From: Planctomycetota bacterium
GTDB taxonomy: Bacteria > Planctomycetota > Planctomycetia > Planctomycetales > Planctomycetaceae
Direction: 5' to 3'
DNA: 64,000 bases
NCBI GenBank assembly: GCA_014584345.1
Contig: JACTNB010000036.1
Span: 298,767 to 362,766 of the forward strand
Each line of letters opens with the position of its first letter. Positions within the stretch are counted from its first letter, which is position 1. Under the pieces are notes generated by a model. That model did no database searches, was not told where the DNA came from, and saw only the letters and a program-made list of their open reading frames with translations. This document shows positions 1 through 8,484 of the stretch, in pieces. The translations under genes were made by a program, and so were the position numbers.

Positions 1-289
1 TTTTCAGGTTTCCCCCCTCCAGGGATTTTCCATCCCACTTTTTGAGTTCGGGCTTGTGATCGAAGGTATCGACCTGCGAGGCGCCTCCATTCAGAAAGAT
101 GTGAATGACGTGCTTGGCTCGTCCGGGAAAATGGGGCTGGCGGGGAGCCATCGGATTTTCCGCGGCGGCATGGGCCACGGAACCTGGTGAGAGTTGTTCG
201 TGCATCAGGGTGGCGAAGGTCAGCGCGCCAAAGCCCATGCCGCAACGTCGCAGCATGTCCCGGCGGAGCAGGGGGGAGGGCGTGTTCAT
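1..289 (-). CDS. DUF1501 family protein, N-terminal part (runs off window)
   Basis: Only the first 96 codons are inside the window; the gene continues past base 1. The start at 289 gives a protein beginning MNTPSPLLRRDMLRRCGMGF, a twin-arginine-like leader (LRRDMLRR) followed by a hydrophobic stretch and then RAKHVIHIFLNGGASQVDTF at about residues 64-83. That phrase is typical of planctomycete DUF1501 proteins, which are exported proteins of the alkaline-phosphatase/sulfatase fold with unknown substrate. The next gene upstream on the same strand is a PSD1/DUF1549/DUF1553 cytochrome; these two families are habitually paired in Planctomycetota, which supports the call. No good Shine-Dalgarno is visible. 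Confidence 0.85.
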   Translation of the reverse strand, partial: MNTPSPLLRRDMLRRCGMGFGALTFATLMHEQLSPGSVAHAAAENPMAPRQPHFPGRAKHVIHIFLNGGASQVDTFDHKPELKKWDGKSLEGGNLK

Positions 290-379
290 GATTCGAGGCC
301 TTTATTGCCAGAGGTCTGGCATGTGCCAGGGGGAATGTCTTGGAATCTCTCGTAAAAGGTGCCGTTACCTGCGAAGCGA

Positions 380-3139
380 TCAATCCAGGAACAGGAATTC
401 GTTGGTTAATAACAGGGTTTGAGCCAGTTCCTGCCAGCTTCCCCCCGCATCCGCCGATTGCAGATAGGCGAGGCACAGTTCGGTTTCTTCGTCCGAAGGG
501 TTTCGCTGGAGGAGCTGGCGATAGAGTTTCCGGGTTCGTTCTCGATCATCGGTTGTGGAGGTATCCGCCTGAAGTCGACTGGCGATTTCATCGGCGAGGC
601 CCATGATGAAGGGAGAATTCATGACATACAGTGCCTGTTGGGGGACGGTGGTGCGGGCTCGCTCGCTGACGGACGCATTGGGCCCGGCAACATCGAACGT
701 CCGCAGCAGATTGGAGACATTGTTGCGGTCGACATAGCCGAACACGGACCGGCGTCGCGAGGGATTTTTCCCTTCCAGTTCCTCGGGGCGACCAAACTGC
801 CGCAGATCGAGTTGGCCTGCCCCCAGCAACATGGCATCGCGCATCGATTCAAACGGGAGACGCTTGCGGTTCATCCGCCAGACCAGTCGATTTTCGATAT
901 CTACTCGGACACCCGTCGGGTGGGTCAGCGTGGTTTGCCGATACGCTTCCGACATCACGATCTCGCGGATCAGCCATTTCACGGACCAGTCGTGCTGCAT
1001 GAATTCGTAGGCGAGATAATCGAGCAACTCGGGATGGGTCGGCGGAGGCGTGCGCAGACCGAAGTCGTCGGTGCTTTCCACCAGCGGCCTGCCGATCATT
1101 TGCATCCAGATCCGGTTGACCAGCACGCGCGCGGTCAGCGGATTTTCCGGACTGGTGATGGCCTGGGCGAGTTCCAGTCGTCCACTCGCTTTCGGCCCGA
1201 AGGGTTCCGCACGAACAAAGTCGAGGACTTTCAGGAAGCGACGCGGGACCGGATCGCCGCGCAGGCCGGGATTTCCCCGCTTGAAAATCACGGGCGAAAC
1301 CGGTTGATCCTTATCGGCCAAGACCATCGCCCGGGGCGGGGCGCCCGGTGAATTGACGGTCAACTGGTCGATCTTCTGCGTCAGTTCCCGTTCCTTGTTC
1401 CGTTCATCGCGTTGAAACACCGAGGCGACGGTGCTCTCGGTAAAGACGAGCGGGGAGGACTCCGCGGTCCAGACTCCGCGGAGCTGTGCCCAGGCGGCCT
1501 GCTCCGCTTCCGGGATTTCCCGATCGGTTTGATCCGCCAGGCGAAACAGGTCCGCATACAGCTTCACCACCTCGTACATGTGCGCGGGAGGTTGCTCGCG
1601 AAGGCGTTGCATCAGCACCGGATTGCCCGGGTAGCGGCCCTCCTCGAAATCGGCCAGAAGTTTGCCGATTCGGTCTCGCCCCGCATTGCCGAATTCCTCG
1701 TCCTTCAAATTCTGCAGGCGGCGCCACAGCCCCAGAACGGGATCATCGGTGGAATTCCCCCGCAGGTGACGCAACAGGTGTTCCTTGACGCGAGGCCGCA
1801 ATTCGTATTTGGCTTCGAGTTCGTAGCGGCCCATCTGGTGCCCCGCTTCCTGGACAATCGCCAGCAGATAATGTTCCAGATGCCCCCGCACTTCCGCGTT
1901 GACCTTTTCGGCGACCTGCTTGAGATAATCGGTCCGCGCCTGCTCCCGCTGATTCAGTTCCGTCAGATATTTTGCGTACGCCTCCGCATCCTGTGCCTCC
2001 CCAATCTGAGGCAGGGATTCCGGCTCGAAACTGCTCTCGAACACGCCGTACAACGCGTAATAATCGGCGGCTTCCAGGGGATCGAATTTGTGGTCGTGGC
2101 AGCGGCAACAGGCAAGTGTCACGCCCATCAGGCCACGCGTAGTGACGTCGATCCGGTCGTCCAGAATATCCTGGACGCGATTGAGAAAGCGATTGCCGAC
2201 CGTCAGGAATCCCAGAGCGGCCAAAGCCTCGTCGGTCCGTTTTTCCGGCAGCAGATCGGCTGCCAACTGTTCCCGCAGGAACTGGTCGTATGGCAGGTCT
2301 TCGTTGAGGGCCTTGATGACATAATCCCGGTAGGTATAGGCAAACGGGTAGCGGCGCTCCTCGGTAAAGACGTAACCCTTGGTATCCGCGTACCGAGCGA
2401 TGTCGAGCCAGTAGCGGGCCCATTTCGGACCAAATTCCGGCGAGGCGAGCAATCGCGCGACTTGGGCTTCGTAGGCCTCGTCGGTCGGATTGGCTGCAAA
2501 GGCTTCGGTTTCCTCGAACGTGGTGGGCAGTCCGGTCAGGTCGAACGACAAGCGACGCAGCAGGGCTCGCGGTTCGGCACGGGGAGACTGAGGCAGCGAA
2601 GCGCCACGCAGCTTATCGGCGACGAAATGATCGACCGCATTGGCGATTCGATAGGAATCGTCCATGGCGGGAATCCGGGGCTGACGAATCGGCTGGAAGG
2701 CCCAATGCGTGGCAGCCTGCTGGAAAAAGTCAAGGGCCGCCTCTTCCCCCGTGGACTTCGGCCAGGGGGCCCCCATCGAGACCCACTCGGTGAGACGGGC
2801 GATTTGCTCCTCCGACAGTTTTCCATCGGGTGGCATTTGAGAGTCGTTCTCGGAATACTGGATCACCTGGATCAGCCGACTGTCCGTGGGCTTGCCTGGA
2901 ACGGCGGCGGGGCCACTCTCGCCCCCTTTAAGCAGGTTCTCCCGGCTATCGAGCCTCAATTCCGCCCATTGTTTCTTGGCACCGTGACAGTCCTGGCATT
3001 TTTCCACCAGAATCGGGCGGATATGTGTCTCGAAGAAATGCTCCCCTTCCGGGGATGAGGCCGTTTCCTCGGCGGCGTAAACCCCTGAACCAGGGAGGGT
3101 ACTCGCCAATAACAACAGAGCCAGCAGTTTTCTCAACAT
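380..3139 (-). CDS. PSD1 and planctomycete cytochrome C domain protein (DUF1549/DUF1553)
   Basis: A 919-residue exported protein. I placed the start at 3139 because it gives a clean signal peptide (MLRKLLALLLLASTLPGSG..A), whereas the longer frame up to 3208 adds a Pro/Cys-rich leader. A single c-type heme motif, CQDCH, lies at about residues 48-52 in the PSD1 cytochrome region. It is followed by the DUF1549 region (WARYWLDIARYADTKGY) and the C-terminal DUF1553 region (NPLTARVLVNRIWMQ, then SYRQTT-like and NRKRLPFE motifs). Family members are very abundant in planctomycetes and are thought to act at the cell surface with DUF1501 partners, possibly in polysaccharide use; that role is inference. 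The DUF1501 gene follows 90 bases downstream on the same strand, so the two are probably co-transcribed. Confidence 0.9.
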   Translation of the reverse strand: MLRKLLALLLLASTLPGSGVYAAEETASSPEGEHFFETHIRPILVEKCQDCHGAKKQWAELRLDSRENLLKGGESGPAAVPGKPTDSRLIQVIQYSENDSQMPPDGKLSEEQIARLTEWVSMGAPWPKSTGEEAALDFFQQAATHWAFQPIRQPRIPAMDDSYRIANAVDHFVADKLRGASLPQSPRAEPRALLRRLSFDLTGLPTTFEETEAFAANPTDEAYEAQVARLLASPEFGPKWARYWLDIARYADTKGYVFTEERRYPFAYTYRDYVIKALNEDLPYDQFLREQLAADLLPEKRTDEALAALGFLTVGNRFLNRVQDILDDRIDVTTRGLMGVTLACCRCHDHKFDPLEAADYYALYGVFESSFEPESLPQIGEAQDAEAYAKYLTELNQREQARTDYLKQVAEKVNAEVRGHLEHYLLAIVQEAGHQMGRYELEAKYELRPRVKEHLLRHLRGNSTDDPVLGLWRRLQNLKDEEFGNAGRDRIGKLLADFEEGRYPGNPVLMQRLREQPPAHMYEVVKLYADLFRLADQTDREIPEAEQAAWAQLRGVWTAESSPLVFTESTVASVFQRDERNKERELTQKIDQLTVNSPGAPPRAMVLADKDQPVSPVIFKRGNPGLRGDPVPRRFLKVLDFVRAEPFGPKASGRLELAQAITSPENPLTARVLVNRIWMQMIGRPLVESTDDFGLRTPPPTHPELLDYLAYEFMQHDWSVKWLIREIVMSEAYRQTTLTHPTGVRVDIENRLVWRMNRKRLPFESMRDAMLLGAGQLDLRQFGRPEELEGKNPSRRRSVFGYVDRNNVSNLLRTFDVAGPNASVSERARTTVPQQALYVMNSPFIMGLADEIASRLQADTSTTDDRERTRKLYRQLLQRNPSDEETELCLAYLQSADAGGSWQELAQTLLLTNEFLFLD

Positions 3140-3389
3140 GGGAGGGAATCCAGGAGGGCAGCCAAGGGAGGGACAGTGGTATGGAGGCATGCTCCCCGGC
3201 CACTGCATACATTATTGATTACTGATTCATTCTACCGTCTCTATTTTCCGAAGGAAAAGCGAAAATGCGATTTTGCGGCTGCTTTCCGGGAATCTCGGGC
3301 TACAATCCCGGTGTCCGGCAGCCCGTTGGCGACCCCACAGGGCCGATTTTTCTGCCCAGTTTTCCCGTACCGCCAGGAATTCGGGTGCC

Positions 3390-3480
3390 ATCCGGCTCTG
3401 CCCGTGTCTGGCAGGTTTTTTGTCCACAGGAGGGGTTGCACTGGCAAAGCCAGGGGTCCACAGCCCTAAAACCAAGGTGG
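3390..3480. repeat. Short dispersed repeat (GGCAAAGCC palindrome family) in a 389-base gap
   Basis: The gap 3140-3528 between two divergent genes contains GTGTCTGGCAGG and then GCACTGGCAAAGCCAG followed by a CACAGCCCT tail. The CACTGGCAAAGCCAG core recurs near 38322 and 47127 and inverted near 7005, always between genes. The core can fold as a small hairpin (CTGGC/GCCAG). Nothing else was recognised in the gap apart from the expected promoters for the divergent genes. Confidence 0.5.
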
Positions 3481-3528
3481 TTTGATGAGAATCGCGTCCC
3501 TCGGCTCTCAACGGGTAATTTTTGACTA

Positions 3529-4335
3529 ATGAATTCTTTCCGCCCGTCCCGCCGAGTTCGCGAGGCGATTACCAAACCCTTGAACACGCTGGGGCCGCCT
3601 CTGGCATGCCTGCTGGTGGTGATTCTGATCTGGGAACTGTCGATTCGCGTGGGAGGCATCGACCGTTACCTGCTGCCGACCCCGGGAGATGTCGGGCTGG
3701 TTCTGTTGGGCCGCTCGGGGACCCTGTTGGCAGCATCGGGGCAAACCCTGTTTTCGGCAATGACCGGATTTCTGGCCAGCCTGGGCGTGGGCCTGGTGGT
3801 GGCGATTTTTTTTGCGGAATTTCGCTGGCTGCGTGTGAGTGCCTATCCGTATGCCATTTTTTTGCACACGGTTCCCATCGTGGCGATTTCCCCATTGATC
3901 ATTACCTGGTTTGGGTATGGGAATCAGAGTGTGATTGTCATCACGTTTATTGTCAGCCTGTTCCCGATCATTACGGGAGCCACGAATGGTCTTCTGGGGG
4001 CCTCGTCGGAATTGGGGGAATTGTTTCGGTTGTACCGGGCTTCGCGCTGGCAAACGCTCTGGAAGCTGAAGCTCCCCTCGGCGGTTCCCCAGATTGTCAC
4101 GGGAGCGCAGACGGCGTCGGGACTGGCGATTGTCGGGGCGATCGTGGGGGAGTTTTTCGCAGGATATGAACCGGGGCAGTACGGGCTGGGATACTACATA
4201 TTTGCGGCCCAGGGGCAGTTTCGCACCGATATCCTGCTGGCGGCGGTGATCCTGTCGACCGTGTTGGGGATTGCCCTGTTTGTGGCGGTCTCGCTGGTGG
4301 GCAAAGTGTGTCTGGGCCGCTGGATGCACCCCTGA
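3529..4335 (+). CDS. ABC transporter permease (BPD_transp_1, SsuC/TauC-like)
   Basis: A 268-residue inner-membrane permease with about six hydrophobic segments (for example 24-38, 80-97, 104-124, 135-150, 195-212, 240-262). The binding-protein-dependent transport signature lies at about residues 165-205: RLYRASRWQTLWKLKLPSA matches the EAA loop that contacts the ATPase. Overall the sequence looks like the nitrate/sulfonate/taurine/thiamine-precursor permease family (SsuC, TauC, ThiX types). No ATPase or substrate-binding protein is encoded beside it; the next gene is an OmpH-like chaperone. The substrate therefore cannot be assigned, and the remaining subunits must be elsewhere if the transporter is functional. 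Confidence 0.85.
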   Translation: MNSFRPSRRVREAITKPLNTLGPPLACLLVVILIWELSIRVGGIDRYLLPTPGDVGLVLLGRSGTLLAASGQTLFSAMTGFLASLGVGLVVAIFFAEFRWLRVSAYPYAIFLHTVPIVAISPLIITWFGYGNQSVIVITFIVSLFPIITGATNGLLGASSELGELFRLYRASRWQTLWKLKLPSAVPQIVTGAQTASGLAIVGAIVGEFFAGYEPGQYGLGYYIFAAQGQFRTDILLAAVILSTVLGIALFVAVSLVGKVCLGRWMHP

Positions 4336-4590
4336 CATGCCCCGATCCCCACTTTCCCCCCTCCCGGGGCCGGTTTGGGAGAGTCTGGATCGGCAATTTC
4401 GGGAAGGGAAGCCGGAATTTACAATTTGGAAAAATCCTCAGGCTCGTCTTGACGCGTAAGGGCGAACCTGCGACATTCCCGCCCCAACACCGCGACTGGA
4501 GGCATCAGGGCAGGACGTCCCTGACTCTGAACACGGTCCTGGGGACTGCTTTTCGACAGACAGTCTCCCCTGGAAATTCCCCTGAATGTC

Positions 4591-4610
4591 AAGACCAGTC
4601 TGCTGGTCTT
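4591..4610 (+). promoter_or_regulatory. Leader hairpin just upstream of the OmpH/Skp gene
   Basis: AAGACCAG (4591-4598) and CTGGTCTT (4603-4610) form a perfect 8-bp stem around a TCTG tetraloop. It sits 17 bases before the Shine-Dalgarno of the next gene and has no following T-run, so it is more likely a 5' UTR structure than a terminator. The rest of 4336-4642 shows nothing I recognise. Confidence 0.4.
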
Positions 4611-4642
4611 AGGATTTGACGACTAGCAAAGGAGTGCCTGAC

Positions 4643-5293
4643 GTGAAACAATTCACTTTGTTATCCCTGTGTCTGGGATTGACCCTCTCTCTGATTCCAG
4701 CTTCGGCATCAGCCCAAGCCCCAGCCCAGCCTGGCGCGTCGACTCAGCCCAAGCGTACGATCGGCCTGATTGACATGGCCTTTCTGTTCAAGGAATACAA
4801 GAAATTCGGCGACCTGCGGGAACAACTGCGGAACGATATCAAGGCCAGCGATGAACAGGCCAAGGCGATGGGCGAGCAGTTGCAGGCCCTGCAACGCCAG
4901 TTGAAGGATGGAACCTACAAGGAAGGTTCTCCGGAATATCAGCAACTGGAAAGCAAGCTGATCGCCCAGGGAACCCAGTTCGAAGCGTATCGCAAGACGC
5001 AACAGCGGGATTTCCTCCGCCGGGAATCCAAAATCTACAAGGACATTTACATGGAAGTCGTGGAAGCCGTGGGACAATACGCTTCCTACTACAACTACGA
5101 TGTCATTGTGCGATTCAGCCGGGATAACGTCGAAGAAACCGACAATGCCCAGGAATTGATTCAAAACATGAACCGTCAGGTCGTCTGGCACAATAACGGC
5201 ATCGATATTACCGACGCCGTGCTCAAGTATTTGAATCAGCGATACACTCCAGTGGCGGCAAATCCCGCCGCGGGGGCGAATCCAACCAAATAA
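4643..5293 (+). CDS. OmpH/Skp family periplasmic chaperone-like protein
   Basis: A 216-residue exported protein. I chose the GTG at 4643 because AAAGGAG at 4628-4634 sits 8 bases before it and the product then starts with a compact signal peptide ending ASASA at about residue 23. After a Pro/Ala/Gln spacer, the sequence KRTIGLIDMAFLFKEYKKF is the first beta strand and helix of the OmpH/Skp fold, followed by a long charged coiled coil (about residues 60-140) and a second strand region (YDVIVRFSR). Skp proteins bind unfolded outer-membrane proteins in the periplasm; this fits an organism that also carries lpxC nearby. Length is somewhat above typical Skp (about 160-180) because of a C-terminal tail rich in Ala/Asn/Pro. 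A strong terminator follows. Confidence 0.85.
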   Translation: MKQFTLLSLCLGLTLSLIPASASAQAPAQPGASTQPKRTIGLIDMAFLFKEYKKFGDLREQLRNDIKASDEQAKAMGEQLQALQRQLKDGTYKEGSPEYQQLESKLIAQGTQFEAYRKTQQRDFLRRESKIYKDIYMEVVEAVGQYASYYNYDVIVRFSRDNVEETDNAQELIQNMNRQVVWHNNGIDITDAVLKYLNQRYTPVAANPAAGANPTK

Positions 5294-5370
5294 GGAAGTC
5301 AGGCGAGGAGCCGACGGCCTTTCTCCCGCCCGCGGCTCCCTCCTGAGCGAGGGAGGAGACTTTCTCCTGG

Positions 5371-5412
5371 ACGCATCGATACTCGCCCCCTCGGTATCGA
5401 TGCGTTTTTCGT
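5371..5412 (+). terminator. Rho-independent terminator after the OmpH/Skp gene
   Basis: ACGCATCGATAC (5371-5382) and GTATCGATGCGT (5394-5405) form a perfect 12-bp stem with an 11-base loop, followed immediately by TTTTCGTATTTTA. It lies 78 bases past the stop codon. Confidence 0.85.
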
Positions 5413-5439
5413 ATTTTATCGGGCACGCCGGACAACAGT

Positions 5440-5470
5440 TCTTCGTAGGCTACGCTGTGCGTGCCTGTTA
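5440..5470. repeat. Short dispersed repeat copy (CGTAGG..ACG.TGTGCGT)
   Basis: TTCGTAGGCTACGCTGTGCG here matches TTCGTAGGGTACGTTGTGCG near 6826 and a diverged copy near 38090, all intergenic. No gene is visible in the rest of the gap 5294-5760. Confidence 0.45.
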
Positions 5471-5760
5471 TCACCTGTGGCTTTCGAGTGGTCCATCACA
5501 ACTGGAATTTGGGTGCAGCTCATAGAGCCGGGGTGTCCCTAAAATCAATCTGCGCGGGTGATTCTGGTCTGCGTTCACCCCCGAAGATTCCGAGAGACCA
5601 CACCCTCAGAAATTCCAGGCATGCCACTCCCGCCGCCAGTTGCCGTATACAACCGGTACTCCGCACGATAAATTTGGTTTCAAGTGGTGATCAGGCCAGG
5701 GGCTGCATGGGGAGATCCTCCATGAAGGAACGACCCTGACGGAAGGATGACGGGCCAGAA

Positions 5761-6636
5761 ATGAGACAACGCCAACAGCAAACGATTCAGTCCCCAAGCG
5801 AATTGCGTGGCTACGGCTTGTTCACGAATGCGGAAGTGCGCGTCCGTTTTCTGCCCGCCGGTGAACATCATGGCATTGTATTTCAGCGGGTGGATCTGGC
5901 CGACAAGCCTTTGATTCCGGCGCTGGTTGACTTTCTGGCTCCCGAAGAGCGGCGCACGAAACTGGTTCGGGGAGCCGCCTCGGTGGAGATGACGGAGCAT
6001 CTGCTGGCGGCCTTTGCCGGCTTGCGGATCGACAATTGCCTGGTGCAGATCGATGCCCCGGAACTGCCCGGCTGCGATGGATCCGCGCTCTGGTATGCGG
6101 AAGCCCTGCTGAACGCGGGAATTGTGGCCCAGTCGGCACCACGGGATCTGTTGCAAATTGATCAACCTGAGTTGATCGAAGACGCCACGTCCGTCCTGCA
6201 TGCCGAGCCGGGAGAACCCGGTTTGTGGCTGTCCTACAGTTTGGATTACGGTTCCCATTCGCCCATTCGCCCACAGTCCGCGGAGTTCCAGATTACTCCA
6301 GAAACCTTCGTGGCGAAGATCGCCTCGGCCCGGACGTTCGTGCTGGAACAGGAAATCGCCTACTTGCGGAGCAGGGGGTACGGCCAAAAAGTGACCTTAC
6401 AGGATCTGCTGGTCTTTGGACCGCAGGGTCCCATCGAGAATGCGTTGCGCGCCCCGAACGAATGCGCCCGCCACAAGCTGCTGGATTGCCTGGGCGATCT
6501 GGCGCTGGCCGGCTGCGATATCCAAGGACAGATTCGAGCCATTCGCACGGGACATCGGCACAACCATGAACTCGCGCGGCGCCTCTGCCAGGCTCAACGG
6601 CAGGCTTCCGCGAATGGGCCCAGGCGAGCCGCATGA
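5761..6636 (+). CDS. lpxC: UDP-3-O-acyl-N-acetylglucosamine deacetylase
   Basis: A 291-residue cytoplasmic zinc amidase that removes the N-acetyl group from UDP-3-O-acyl-GlcNAc, the committed step of lipid A synthesis. The zinc ligands fall almost exactly at the E. coli positions: H80 in VEMTEHLLAA, and H238 and D242 in the ECARHKLLDCLGD motif; the catalytic histidine H265 lies in GHRHNHE. The IDAPELPGCDGSA motif of domain I is also present (about residues 98-109). Length matches the family (about 300). GGAAGGA about 14 bases upstream is a possible ribosome binding site. Its presence implies that this planctomycete makes lipid A. The following oxidoreductase may belong to the same pathway. 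Confidence 0.93.
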   Translation: MRQRQQQTIQSPSELRGYGLFTNAEVRVRFLPAGEHHGIVFQRVDLADKPLIPALVDFLAPEERRTKLVRGAASVEMTEHLLAAFAGLRIDNCLVQIDAPELPGCDGSALWYAEALLNAGIVAQSAPRDLLQIDQPELIEDATSVLHAEPGEPGLWLSYSLDYGSHSPIRPQSAEFQITPETFVAKIASARTFVLEQEIAYLRSRGYGQKVTLQDLLVFGPQGPIENALRAPNECARHKLLDCLGDLALAGCDIQGQIRAIRTGHRHNHELARRLCQAQRQASANGPRRAA

Positions 6637-6819
6637 GTGCACGCGGCGATGTCCGTCGCCCGGCGGGACAGGTCTTGTATCTAGCCGGAAACGAAAAAAG
6701 GACGAGGCCTACGGGCGAATTCCTGTTGTCCCGATTCCACACGGAATGATATGGTACGCGCTCGGGAAGTTTAGCCGTGGTTTTCGGAAGGGAGAGATGT
6801 TCTCCCGGAGAGAGCGTGA

Positions 6820-7035
6820 ATTTTTCGTAGGGTACGTTGTGCGTTCCATTGATGCGGTATCCACGCGCGTTTCGGCGCACAATATGTTGCGATGGATTGC
6901 GTGCAGATTCAATTAATTCACGGCCTCGGTGCGTCTCTCGACGGGTTTGGCCATGCAGGCTGCCCGCGAGAGTGGCAGGTGTTTTGTCAAAACCCGATCT
7001 TCGGGCGCCACTGGCTTTGCCAGTGCAGGGCTAGT
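6820..7035. repeat. Cluster of dispersed repeat elements in the lpxC-oxidoreductase gap
   Basis: The 621-base gap 6637-7257 has no convincing gene. From about 6826 it carries TTCGTAGGGTACGTTGTGCG followed by CCATTGATGCGGTATCCACG, which is repeated near 38091-38131 and partly near 5443. Near 7005 is CCACTGGCTTTGCCAGTG, the inverted form of the GGCAAAGCC palindrome found at 3438, 38322 and 47127. A small hairpin (GGGAGA/TCTCCC, 6790-6806) precedes the block. Confidence 0.55.
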
Positions 7036-7257
7036 CGATCCATATCAGGAAGTTTCACGGGCGAAACTCAGGAGCAAACCGACTCCGAAGTTTCGCACGG
7101 ATGGTACGCGGGAATTTTCCGAAGTCGGAAGTCTTGTATTGATGACACGGTGGGCCACGCGAGCGTCCCAAGGAGCAGCGGCGGTCGCTCGTGGAGAGCC
7201 AGCGGGATATTACCCGTGTCTGGCAGGATAGTGAATTCAAAGCAAGGGAGTGCAAGG

Positions 7258-8328
7258 ATGTCAGTCGAAAAATCCTCCGTGGCCATGGTTCGCATGGCCG
7301 TCGTGGGCGTGGGAGCCCTGGGGCGTCATCATGCTCGCATTCTGTCGGGTCTGGAGGGCGTGCAACTGGTGGGTGTTGCCGATCCTCAGCCGGAACAGGG
7401 ACAGGCCGTGGCGGCACAACATGGCGTCCGCTGGGTGCCCGATTATCGCGAGTTGCTGGAGGAGTGCGATGCCCTGTCGATCGTGGCTCCCACCTTTCTG
7501 CATCACCGCATCGCGCTCGATTGCCTGGCGCGGGGAAAGGATTTACTTGTCGAAAAGCCTTTGACGGCGGATGTCGGGCAGGCGGAACAGCTTGTCGAGA
7601 CGGCTGCCCGACATGATCGCATCCTGCAGGTGGGGCACATCGAGCGTTTTAACCCGGCCTTCGAGTTGCTCTGCGATTCGATGACTTCGGTGCCGCGATA
7701 CATCCGGGCGGAACGGCTCAGTCCCTTCCCCTTCCGTTCGCTGGACATTGGCGCCGTGCATGATTTGATGATTCACGATATTGAACTCGTGCTGCATCTG
7801 GCGGGGGCTTTGCCTGTCCGCGTCGAGACAACGGGATTGCGCCTGATGGGAGCCCACGAGGATACAGTACAAGCTCGGCTCGTCTTTCCGGATGGCTGCA
7901 TTGCGGACATCACGGCCAGTCGGGTGAATCCCGAGGCCCGTCGGACGCTAGGCGTCTGGACCAGTACGGAAAGCCTGAGTGCGGATTTGCAATCGCGGCA
8001 AGTGTCCATCCTGCGCCCGACCACGGCGTTGACACAGGGACCGGCCATGGAAGACCGTTTGCGTGCCGGCGAAAACGTGACGGAACTCAAGGCGCGTGTT
8101 TTCGGGGAATTCATCGAACAGGAACAGTTGCAAGCCGCCAGCACCGATGCCCTGACGGCGGAACTGGAGGAATTTGTGCAGTCCGTCCGCCAGCGGAAAC
8201 AGCCTCGGGTCTCCGCGGAACAGGGTTTCCAGGCGGTGCGCGTGGCCGAACAGGTGCTGCAATCTCTGTTGCACAATTGCGTGAATGCCCGCCTTGGCCA
8301 GCCTTGGGAAGCTCGTCCTGCTGCTTGA
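7258..8328 (+). CDS. Gfo/Idh/MocA family NAD(P)-dependent oxidoreductase
   Basis: A 356-residue protein. The ATG at 7258 is preceded by AAGGGAG at the right spacing and opens directly into the nucleotide-binding fold; the upstream extension of the frame is not coding-like. The Rossmann motif GVGALGRHHA lies at about residues 17-26 and the family EKP motif (LLVEKPLTAD) at about 97-106, followed by VGHIERFNPAF. The HDLMIHDIELVLHLAG segment is the catalytic helix region, with His-Asp-x-x-x-His in place of the usual Asp-x-x-x-His. Proteins of this type often sit in lipid A gene clusters, and some (GnnA type) oxidise UDP-GlcNAc to the 3-keto sugar for 3-amino lipid A; position after lpxC makes that possible but the substrate is not shown by sequence alone. 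Confidence 0.85.
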   Translation: MSVEKSSVAMVRMAVVGVGALGRHHARILSGLEGVQLVGVADPQPEQGQAVAAQHGVRWVPDYRELLEECDALSIVAPTFLHHRIALDCLARGKDLLVEKPLTADVGQAEQLVETAARHDRILQVGHIERFNPAFELLCDSMTSVPRYIRAERLSPFPFRSLDIGAVHDLMIHDIELVLHLAGALPVRVETTGLRLMGAHEDTVQARLVFPDGCIADITASRVNPEARRTLGVWTSTESLSADLQSRQVSILRPTTALTQGPAMEDRLRAGENVTELKARVFGEFIEQEQLQAASTDALTAELEEFVQSVRQRKQPRVSAEQGFQAVRVAEQVLQSLLHNCVNARLGQPWEARPAA

Positions 8329-8484
8329 AATGTTTCCAGAAGCGGGGGAACGGAGGCCGGGCAGGCTTGCCTGGGGTCGAGGCAGGGTCTCGCGAAAACT
8401 CGCAGCCGCTCTCTTCAAGGGGAAGCCGGGATCGACTAGAATTCCGGTTTCCGAAAGAGACCATTCGTTGCGGGGGGCGATTTC

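Noticed and set aside
419..3058. Long plus-strand frames opposite the PSD1 gene
   Set aside because: High-GC antisense shadows; the minus-strand protein has signal peptide, heme site and family motifs.
3217..3528. Overlapping short frames in the PSD1-permease gap
   Set aside because: They lie in repeat-rich DNA on both strands, have no ribosome sites and look like chance frames.
6892..7257. Upstream extension of the Gfo/Idh/MocA gene
   Set aside because: The extension crosses a dispersed repeat, has low-quality sequence, and the internal ATG at 7258 has a strong Shine-Dalgarno.
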